From contig NZ_CP115543.1 of the NCBI RefSeq assembly GCF_031834615.1, positions 817,001-881,000 on the forward strand: a stretch of 64,000 nucleotides of DNA. Direction: 5' to 3'. The notes beneath the pieces are model-generated. The model saw nothing but the letters and a program-made list of their open reading frames with translations. It did no database searches and was not told the origin of the DNA. This stretch comes from Stenotrophomonas aracearum. Its GTDB lineage: Bacteria > Pseudomonadota > Gammaproteobacteria > Xanthomonadales > Xanthomonadaceae. Position numbers and translations under genes: made by a program. Below, in pieces: positions 57,968-64,000 of the stretch (the stretch's first letter is position 1; each line of letters opens with the position of its first letter).

Positions 57968-57997
57968 TTGACCGCGTTTTCGGAGGGTTGCTACAAT
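57968..57997 (+). promoter_or_regulatory. Promoter of the rpsL-rpsG-fusA-tuf operon
   Basis: TTGACC (57968-57973) and TACAAT (57992-57997) are separated by 18 bp. The S10 promoter at 62608 has the same TTGACC with 18-bp spacer. About 90 nt of leader follow, with an AGCAGGCC/GGCCTGCT hairpin (58008-58033). The rest of the 57782-58093 gap shows only the hairpins already listed. Confidence 0.7.
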
Positions 57998-58093
57998 CGT
58001 CTGTCTCAGCAGGCCAGTTTTCACCGGCCTGCTTGCACATTTCCGCACTCATGGCCGTTTTTTCCCTCGGCCTCATCTCAGAAGAACTTACTG

Positions 58094-58468
58094 ATGGCGA
58101 CGATCAATCAGCTTGTCCGCAAGCCGCGGCAGGCAACCACTTACAAGAGCGCCTCCCCGGCTCTTGAAAAGTGCCCGCAGCGCCGTGGCGTCTGCACCCG
58201 TGTGTACACCACCACCCCGAAGAAGCCGAACTCGGCCCTCCGCAAGGTTGCCAAGGTCCGCCTGACCAACCAGGAAGAGGTCATCAGCTACATCGGTGGC
58301 GAAGGCCACAACCTGCAGGAGCACTCCGTGGTCCTGATCCGCGGCGGTCGCGTCAAGGACCTGCCGGGTGTGCGTTACCACACCGTTCGTGGTTCGCTGG
58401 ACGCCTCGGGCGTTGCCAAGCGTCGCCAGGGCCGTTCCAAGTACGGCGCCAAGCGTCCGAAGAGCTAA
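58094..58468 (+). CDS. rpsL: 30S ribosomal protein S12
   Basis: This 124-residue protein of the decoding centre shows [32 protein letters not shown] and the [20 protein letters not shown] block. The lysines of TPKKPNS and of the later [11 protein letters not shown] loop, which change in streptomycin-resistant mutants, are wild type. The start at 58094 matches the family; the frame continues upstream without likeness. Confidence 0.98.
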   Translation: MATINQLVRKPRQATTYKSASPALEKCPQRRGVCTRVYTTTPKKPNSALRKVAKVRLTNQEEVISYIGGEGHNLQEHSVVLIRGGRVKDLPGVRYHTVRGSLDASGVAKRRQGRSKYGAKRPKS

Positions 58469-58480
58469 GGGAAAGTACAC

Positions 58481-58948
58481 ATGTCTCGTAAAGGTAATAC
58501 GCCGCAGCGCTCTGTCCTGCCGGATCCGAAGCACGGAAGTGAAACCATCGCGCGCTTCATCAACATGGTGATGCTGAGCGGCAAGAAGTCGGTCGCCGAA
58601 AAGATCGTCTATGGCGCCATGGACGTGATCAGCGAAAAGAACCCGAACTCCATCGAGCTGGTGCAGAAGGCTCTGGACAACGTGGCTCCGTCGGTCGAAG
58701 TGAAGTCCCGCCGCGTCGGCGGTGCGACCTACCAGGTGCCGGTCGAAGTGCGTTCGTCGCGCAAGATGGCCCTGGCCATGCGCTGGCTGATCGACTCGGC
58801 CCGCAAGCGTGGTGAGAACACCATGCCGAAGAAGCTGGCTGCAGAACTGCTGGATGCCTCGGAAAACCGTGGTGGCGCCATCAAGAAGCGCGAAGAAACC
58901 CACCGCATGGCCGAAGCCAACAAGGCCTTCGCCCACTACCGCTGGTGA
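58481..58948 (+). CDS. rpsG: 30S ribosomal protein S7
   Basis: This 155-residue protein initiates assembly of the 30S head. It begins [19 protein letters not shown] and contains [15 protein letters not shown] and [20 protein letters not shown]. It lies 12 bp after rpsL behind AAGGGAAAGTACAC. Confidence 0.98.
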   Translation: MSRKGNTPQRSVLPDPKHGSETIARFINMVMLSGKKSVAEKIVYGAMDVISEKNPNSIELVQKALDNVAPSVEVKSRRVGGATYQVPVEVRSSRKMALAMRWLIDSARKRGENTMPKKLAAELLDASENRGGAIKKREETHRMAEANKAFAHYRW

Positions 58949-58974
58949 GTTTGACGGCCTTGTAAAACAGGCAC

Positions 58975-58997
58975 GGCAGCACCATTAAGGTGCTGCC
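58975..58997 (+). promoter_or_regulatory. Intercistronic hairpin between rpsG and fusA
   Basis: GGCAGCACC/GGTGCTGCC, a perfect 9-bp stem on ATTAA, with no T-run. It is likely an RNA stability or processing element within the str operon. Confidence 0.45.
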
Positions 58998-59084
58998 TCG
59001 CGGCCCCAGAAAGGCTGCGCCAATCCGAAGGCCGCCGAAAGGCGGCGTTCGGCCATCCGAATTCCAAGAAATTGAGAGGCTCCC

Positions 59085-61226
59085 GTGGCCCGCACCACTC
59101 CCATCGAGCGTTACCGCAACTTCGGCATCATGGCCCACATCGATGCCGGCAAGACCACCACGTCCGAGCGCATCCTGTTCTACACCGGCAAGAGCCACAA
59201 GATCGGTGAAGTGCACGACGGCGCCGCCACCATGGACTGGATGGAGCAGGAGCAGGAGCGTGGCATCACGATCCAGTCCGCTGCGACCACCGCGTTCTGG
59301 AAGGGCATGGACAAGTCCCTGCCGGAGCACCGCTTCAACATCATCGACACCCCCGGACACGTCGACTTCACCATCGAAGTGGAGCGCTCGCTGCGCGTGC
59401 TCGACGGTGCGGTGTTCGTGCTGTGCGCCGTCGGTGGCGTGCAGCCGCAGTCCGAAACCGTGTGGCGCCAGGCCAACCGGTACAAGGTGCCGCGCATCGC
59501 GTTCGTGAACAAGATGGACCGTACCGGTGCCAACTTCACCAAGGTCGCCAGCCAGCTGCGCGCCAAGCTGGGTGCCGTTGCCGTTCCGATGCAGCTGCCG
59601 ATCGGCGCCGAAGACAACTTCAAGGGCGTCATCGACCTGGTCAAGATGAAGGCCATCCATTGGGATGAAGCCTCCCAGGGCATGAAGTTCGAGTACCTGG
59701 ACATCCCGGCCGACCTGAAGGATGCGGCTGAAGAAGCCCGTACCTTCATGATCGAAGCCGCGGCTGAAGCCAGCGAAGAGCTGATGGAAAAGTACCTGGG
59801 CGGCGAAGAGCTGGTCGAGGCTGAAATCATCAACGCCCTGCGTACCCGTACCCTGGCCACCGAAATCGTCCCGATGTACTGCGGTTCGGCGTTCAAGAAC
59901 AAGGGCGTGCAGGCCATGCTGGACGGCGTGGTGCAGCTGCTGCCGTCGCCGATCGACGTGCCGGACGTGACCGGTACCGACGTGGACGACGAGACCGTTG
60001 CGCTGAGCCGCAAGTCCGACGACAAGGCACCGTTCTCGGCGCTGGCCTTCAAGATCATCACCGACCCGTTCGTGGGCGCGCTGACCTTCTTCCGCGTGTA
60101 CTCGGGCACCCTGAATGCCGGCGACCAGCTGCTGAACTCGGTCAAGGGCAAGAAGGAGCGCATCGGCCGCATCCTGCAGATGCACTCCAACGATCGTGAA
60201 GAAATCAAGGAAGTGCTGGCCGGTGACATCGCCGCTGCCGTGGGCCTGAAGGACACCACCACCGGTGACACCCTGTGCTCGCAGGAGCACCCGATCATCC
60301 TGGAGCGCATGGTGTTCCCGGAGCCGGTCATCTCGATGGCCGTCGAACCGAAGACCAAGTCCGACCAGGAAAAGATGGGCCTGGCCCTCGGCCGCCTGGC
60401 GCAGGAAGATCCGTCGTTCCGCGTCAAGACCGACGAAGAATCCGGCCAGACCATCATCTCGGGCATGGGCGAGCTGCACCTGGACATCATCGTCGACCGC
60501 ATGAAGCGCGAGTTCAACGTTGAAGCCAACGTCGGCAAGCCGCAGGTGGCCTACCGCGAAACCATCCAGATGGCCGACGTCAAGTCGGACTACAAGCACG
60601 CCAAGCAGTCCGGTGGTAAGGGTCAGTACGGTCACGTCGTGATCGAACTGTCGCCGATCACCGCTGAAGACCGTGCCGACCCGAAGATCGCCCCGAACAT
60701 CAAGGACGACTTCCTGTTCATCAACGACATCACCGGTGGCGTGATTCCGAAGGAATTCATTCCGTCGATCGAAAAGGGCCTGCGCGAAACCATCACCAGC
60801 GGTCCGCTGGCTGGCTTCCCGGTCGTGGACGTCAAGGTGAAGCTGGTGTTCGGTTCGTACCACGACGTCGACTCCTCGGAAATGGCGTTCAAGCTGGCAT
60901 CGTCGATGGCCTTCAAGCAGGGCTTCGCCAAGGCCAAGCCGGTGCTGCTGGAGCCGATCATGAAGGTCGAGATCGTGACCCCGGAGGATTACCAGGGTGA
61001 CGTGATGGGCGACGTGAGCCGCCGTCGTGGCGTCCTGCAGGGTTCCGACACCACCGGTGACGGTTCGGCCAGCGTCATCAACGCGATGATCCCGCTGGGC
61101 GAAATGTTCGGTTACGCCACCTCGCTGCGTTCGCAGACCCAGGGTCGCGCAACGTTCACGATGGAATTCGACCACTACGAGCCGGCGCCGAACAACATCG
61201 CCGAAACCGTGATCAAGAAGGCCTGA
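59085..61226 (+). CDS. fusA: Elongation factor G
   Basis: This 713-residue translocase GTPase has P-loop AHIDAGKTT at 17-25, switch [22 protein letters not shown] and [10 protein letters not shown]. Domain IV carries [15 protein letters not shown], and domain V ends with [21 protein letters not shown]. It begins with GTG behind GAGAGGCTCCC. tuf follows 51 bp downstream. Confidence 0.98.
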   Translation: MARTTPIERYRNFGIMAHIDAGKTTTSERILFYTGKSHKIGEVHDGAATMDWMEQEQERGITIQSAATTAFWKGMDKSLPEHRFNIIDTPGHVDFTIEVERSLRVLDGAVFVLCAVGGVQPQSETVWRQANRYKVPRIAFVNKMDRTGANFTKVASQLRAKLGAVAVPMQLPIGAEDNFKGVIDLVKMKAIHWDEASQGMKFEYLDIPADLKDAAEEARTFMIEAAAEASEELMEKYLGGEELVEAEIINALRTRTLATEIVPMYCGSAFKNKGVQAMLDGVVQLLPSPIDVPDVTGTDVDDETVALSRKSDDKAPFSALAFKIITDPFVGALTFFRVYSGTLNAGDQLLNSVKGKKERIGRILQMHSNDREEIKEVLAGDIAAAVGLKDTTTGDTLCSQEHPIILERMVFPEPVISMAVEPKTKSDQEKMGLALGRLAQEDPSFRVKTDEESGQTIISGMGELHLDIIVDRMKREFNVEANVGKPQVAYRETIQMADVKSDYKHAKQSGGKGQYGHVVIELSPITAEDRADPKIAPNIKDDFLFINDITGGVIPKEFIPSIEKGLRETITSGPLAGFPVVDVKVKLVFGSYHDVDSSEMAFKLASSMAFKQGFAKAKPVLLEPIMKVEIVTPEDYQGDVMGDVSRRRGVLQGSDTTGDGSASVINAMIPLGEMFGYATSLRSQTQGRATFTMEFDHYEPAPNNIAETVIKKA

Positions 61227-61277
61227 GCGTAAGCTCAGGTCTTTACCTCCCTCTTTTCAAATTCAAGGTATACAACA

Positions 61278-62468
61278 ATGGCAAAGGGTAAGTTCGAGCG
61301 CACCAAGCCGCACGTCAACGTCGGCACCATCGGTCACGTCGATCACGGCAAGACCACGCTGACCGCCGCACTGACCAAGATCGGTGCCGAGCGCTTCGGT
61401 GGCGAGTTCAAGGATTACTCCGCGATCGACGCCGCGCCGGAAGAAAAGGCCCGTGGCATCACGATCTCGACCGCACACGTCGAATACGAATCCCCGACCC
61501 GTCACTACGCCCACGTCGATTGCCCGGGCCATGCTGACTACGTCAAGAACATGATCACCGGTGCCGCCCAGATGGACGGCGCGATCCTGGTCTGCTCGGC
61601 TGCTGACGGCCCGATGCCGCAGACCCGCGAGCACATCCTGCTGTCGCGCCAGGTCGGCGTGCCGTACATCGTCGTGTTCCTGAACAAGGCCGACATGGTG
61701 GACGACGCCGAGCTGCTGGAACTGGTCGAGATGGAAGTCCGCGAGCTGCTGAGCAAGTACGACTTCCCGGGTGACGACACCCCGATCATCTCCGGTTCGG
61801 CCCGTCTGGCGCTGGAAGGCGACCAGAGCGACATCGGCGTGCCGGCCGTGATCAAGCTGGTCGAAGCCCTGGACACCTGGATTCCGGAGCCGGAGCGCGA
61901 CATCGACAAGCCGTTCCTGATGCCGGTGGAAGACGTGTTCTCGATCTCGGGCCGCGGCACCGTGGTGACCGGTCGTATCGAGCGCGGCATCATCAAGGTC
62001 GGCGACGAAATCGAAATCGTCGGTATCCGTCCGGTCCAGAAGACCACCGTGACCGGCGTGGAAATGTTCCGCAAGCTGCTGGACCAGGGCCAGGCAGGCG
62101 ACAACGCCGGTCTGCTGCTGCGCGGCACCAAGCGTGACGACGTCGAGCGTGGCCAGGTCCTGGCCAAGCCGGGTTCGATCAAGCCGCACACCACCTTCGA
62201 AGGTGAAGTGTACGTGCTGTCGAAGGACGAAGGCGGCCGTCACACCCCGTTCTTCAACGGCTACCGCCCGCAGTTCTACTTCCGTACCACCGACATCACC
62301 GGTAAGGCCAACCTGCCGGAAGGCACCGAAATGGTGATGCCGGGCGACAACGTGAAGATGGTCATCGAGCTGATCAACCCGGTCGCCATGGACGAAGGCC
62401 TGCGCTTCGCGATTCGTGAAGGCGGCCGTACCGTCGGCGCCGGCGTGGTCTCCAAGATCGTCGCGTAA
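61278..62468 (+). CDS. tuf: Elongation factor Tu, second copy
   Basis: The protein is identical to the 44042-45232 copy (396 residues; [25 protein letters not shown]). The only DNA differences I find are GCA for GCC in codon 2 and GAT for GAC in codon 22. Upstream sequence is unrelated, downstream identity lasts about 8 nt. It is the last gene of the str-type operon before the S10 promoter. Confidence 0.98.
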   Translation: MAKGKFERTKPHVNVGTIGHVDHGKTTLTAALTKIGAERFGGEFKDYSAIDAAPEEKARGITISTAHVEYESPTRHYAHVDCPGHADYVKNMITGAAQMDGAILVCSAADGPMPQTREHILLSRQVGVPYIVVFLNKADMVDDAELLELVEMEVRELLSKYDFPGDDTPIISGSARLALEGDQSDIGVPAVIKLVEALDTWIPEPERDIDKPFLMPVEDVFSISGRGTVVTGRIERGIIKVGDEIEIVGIRPVQKTTVTGVEMFRKLLDQGQAGDNAGLLLRGTKRDDVERGQVLAKPGSIKPHTTFEGEVYVLSKDEGGRHTPFFNGYRPQFYFRTTDITGKANLPEGTEMVMPGDNVKMVIELINPVAMDEGLRFAIREGGRTVGAGVVSKIVA

Positions 62469-62482
62469 TCTGCTAGACTCTG

Positions 62483-62516
62483 CGCCCCGATGTTGCCTGG
62501 GTAGGGCATCGGGGCG
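62483..62516 (+). terminator. Terminator-like hairpin after the second tuf
   Basis: CGCCCCGATG/CATCGGGGCG, a perfect 10-bp stem with a 14-base loop, lies 14 bp after the tuf stop. There is no T-run after it (TACCAAAACG). Confidence 0.55.
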
Positions 62517-62591
62517 TACCAAAACGGGAAAAGAGGCGCAGGACGCACCTCGTGTTCCCCAGACCAGGAAGGGTCGCGCCATTCAGGCAGT

Positions 62592-62637
62592 GTCAACAGG
62601 ACCCCTGTTGACCGCCGCCTTGTATGCGCGCTATACT
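62592..62637 (+). promoter_or_regulatory. S10 operon promoter with overlapping palindrome
   Basis: TTGACC (62608-62613), an 18-bp spacer and TATACT (62632-62637) form a good sigma-70 promoter. A perfect 9-bp inverted repeat GTCAACAGG/CCTGTTGAC (62592-62600, 62604-62612) with a 3-base centre covers the -35 hexamer, which could be an operator or a coincident terminator stem. Confidence 0.65.
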
Positions 62638-62801
62638 TTTTGTCTGGGCAGATCGGGAGACCGGTCTGCCTCGATTTTTGAGGTCTATGGAAAGATCTTG
62701 TCGCCGCGCAGGAATGCGCGGCGTCCGCATTCAGGATATTCATGGGACAAGGCAACCCAGAGGCCTTGTCCGTCGCTCTTTTAACGAAGGAACCCACCGT
62801 C
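62638..62801 (+). promoter_or_regulatory. S10 operon leader with attenuator-like hairpin
   Basis: Three hairpins follow the promoter: 62647-62670 (GGCAGATCGG/CCGGTCTGCC on a GAGA tetraloop), 62702-62723 (CGCCGCGC/GCGCGGCG) and 62745-62771 (GGACAAGGC/GCCTTGTCC). The last is followed by GTCGCTCTTTT, ending 20 nt before rpsJ, so it looks like an intrinsic attenuator. E. coli has an L4-controlled attenuator in this leader; here rplD (L4) is the third gene. The regulator is inferred. Confidence 0.6.
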
Positions 62802-63113
62802 ATGGCGGACCAAAAGATCCGGATTCGGTTGAAGGCGTTCGATCATCGTTTGATCGACCGTTCGGCCAGCGAGATCGTAGAAACGGCAAAGCGGACCGGC
62901 GCGCAAGTGCGTGGCCCGATCCCGCTGCCGACCAAGATCGAGCGTTACACCATTCTCGTTTCCCCGCACGTCGACAAGGACGCGCGTGACCAGTACGAGA
63001 CCCGCACGCACAAGCGCGTGCTCGACATCGTCGACCCCAACGACAAGACCGTGGACGCGCTGATGAAGCTCGAACTGGCTGCCGGCGTCGACGTTCAGAT
63101 CAAGCTGACCTGA
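62802..63113 (+). CDS. rpsJ: 30S ribosomal protein S10 (NusE)
   Basis: This 103-residue protein acts in the 30S head and, as NusE, in antitermination with NusB and NusG. It begins [20 protein letters not shown] and contains [20 protein letters not shown] and [11 protein letters not shown]. The first gene of the S10 operon; AACGAAGGAACCC precedes the start. Confidence 0.98.
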   Translation: MADQKIRIRLKAFDHRLIDRSASEIVETAKRTGAQVRGPIPLPTKIERYTILVSPHVDKDARDQYETRTHKRVLDIVDPNDKTVDALMKLELAAGVDVQIKLT

Positions 63114-63124
63114 GGACTACGACC

Positions 63125-63775
63125 ATGACGAAGAAATATTCGTTGGGCTTCGTGGGCCGCAAGGCTGGCATGAGCCGCGTGTTCACCGAAGATGGCCGCG
63201 CCATCCCGGTGACCCTGATTGAAGCAACCCCGAACCGCATCGCGCAGATCAAGACCGTCGAAGCCGACGGCTACAGCGCCGTGCAGGTGACCGTCGGCGC
63301 GCGTCGCGCTGCCCTGGTCAACAAGCCGGAAGCCGGCCACTTCGCCAAGGCGAAGGTGGAAGCCGGTCGTGGCCTGTGGGAATTCCGCGTTGAAGACGCG
63401 CAGCTCGGCGATTTCGCCGTTGGCGGCGAAGTCAAGGCGGACATCTTCGAAGTTGGCCAGAAGGTCGACGTCCAGGGTGTCACCAAGGGTAAGGGCTTCC
63501 AGGGCACCATCAAGCGCTACAACTTCCGTATGGGCGATGCAACCCACGGTAACTCGCTGTCGCATCGCGCGCCGGGTTCGCTGGGTCAGCGCCAGACCCC
63601 GGGTCGCGTTTTCCCGGGCAAGAAGATGTCGGGCCACATGGGTGCCGTGCAGCAGAGCACGCAGAACCTGGAAGTGGTCAAGGTCGACGTCGAGCGCGGT
63701 CTGATCGCGATTCGTGGCGCCGTGCCTGGCGCTGCGGGTGGTGACGTGATCGTGCGTCCGGCTAGCAAGGCATAA
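63125..63775 (+). CDS. rplC: 50S ribosomal protein L3
   Basis: This 216-residue protein lies near the peptidyl transferase centre. It shows [51 protein letters not shown] and [11 protein letters not shown]. The GQRQTPGRV region contains the glutamine methylated by PrmB in E. coli. It follows rpsJ after 11 bp. Confidence 0.98.
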   Translation: MTKKYSLGFVGRKAGMSRVFTEDGRAIPVTLIEATPNRIAQIKTVEADGYSAVQVTVGARRAALVNKPEAGHFAKAKVEAGRGLWEFRVEDAQLGDFAVGGEVKADIFEVGQKVDVQGVTKGKGFQGTIKRYNFRMGDATHGNSLSHRAPGSLGQRQTPGRVFPGKKMSGHMGAVQQSTQNLEVVKVDVERGLIAIRGAVPGAAGGDVIVRPASKA

Positions 63776-63787
63776 GGAGAGATGACG

Positions 63788-64000
63788 ATGGAACTCGTTA
63801 TCACGGGTAGCAACAACAAGGTCTCGGTCTCCGATGCCGTGTTCGGTCGCGATTTCAGCGAAGATCTGGTCCACCAGGTCGTCGTCGCCTATCGCAACGC
63901 CGGTCGCGCCGGCACCAAGGCACAGAAGACTCGCTCTGAAGTGGCTGGTACCACCAAGAAGTCGAAGAAGCAGAAGGGCGGCGGTGCGCGTCATGGCGCG
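63788..64000 (+). CDS. rplD: 50S ribosomal protein L4, N-terminal part
   Basis: 71 codons are inside the window and the frame is open at the right edge. [40 protein letters not shown] and [13 protein letters not shown] (the start of the extended loop) identify L4. The start could also be the ATG at 63782, two codons upstream; GGAGAG lies just before it. L4 may control the leader at 62638. Confidence 0.95.

Overview
The window comes from a high-GC gammaproteobacterium of the Xanthomonadaceae, most likely a Stenotrophomonas. Three things point there: the OxyR-AhpF-AhpC block; homologues of two Xanthomonas proteins I know in detail (proline iminopeptidase with Ser110/Asp266/His294, and the XcOGT-type O-GlcNAc transferase); and abundant GTAG-headed palindromes like those described in Stenotrophomonas. 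It is ordinary chromosome. I see no prophage, insertion sequence, CRISPR array or rRNA operon.

Layout. 0-6 kb: the end of msrA, then transaldolase, rnk, oxyR, ahpF and ahpC on the minus strand, with an OxyR-like operator upstream of ahpC. 6-12 kb: prmC and proline iminopeptidase, then a tightly overlapping minus-strand set (nitroreductase, 5'-3' exonuclease, NUDIX hydrolase, N-formylglutamate amidohydrolase family). 12-19 kb: a large DUF1631 protein, then the transhydrogenase genes, where pntAA is separated from pntAB-pntB by an opposing sigma factor / membrane protein / DUF3106 cassette. 19-27 kb: a membrane protein, sufT, ilvE, a secreted subtilisin-type protease, a single-domain asparaginase, DUF2069, wrbA, a YihY protein and a TlpA-like lipoprotein. 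27-39 kb: PPK2, the OGT homologue overlapping prfA, hemA, then divergently a TPR protein, lolB, ispE, tRNA-Gln, prs, rplY, pth and ychF. 39-43.5 kb: a TonB-dependent receptor and a periplasmic isoaspartyl peptidase.

43.6-64 kb is one co-directional gene-expression block: tRNA-Tyr, Gly, Thr, tuf, tRNA-Trp, secE, nusG, rplKAJL, rpoBC, rpsL, rpsG, fusA, a second tuf, then rpsJ, rplC and the start of rplD. It joins the E. coli tufB/beta, str and S10 operons and contains several structured leaders, including an attenuator-like hairpin just before rpsJ.

The most unusual content is non-coding. Six long imperfect palindromes (four of about 200-235 bp, two of 116 bp) lie only in gaps between convergent genes. 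Their stems vary with compensating changes, while the hairpin tips keep CATGGATG or its complement. A GTAG palindrome of the same type is built in frame into the coding sequence of the TPR protein. After ychF a 112-bp unit is tandemly duplicated, each copy carrying a pair of DnaA-box-like nonamers.
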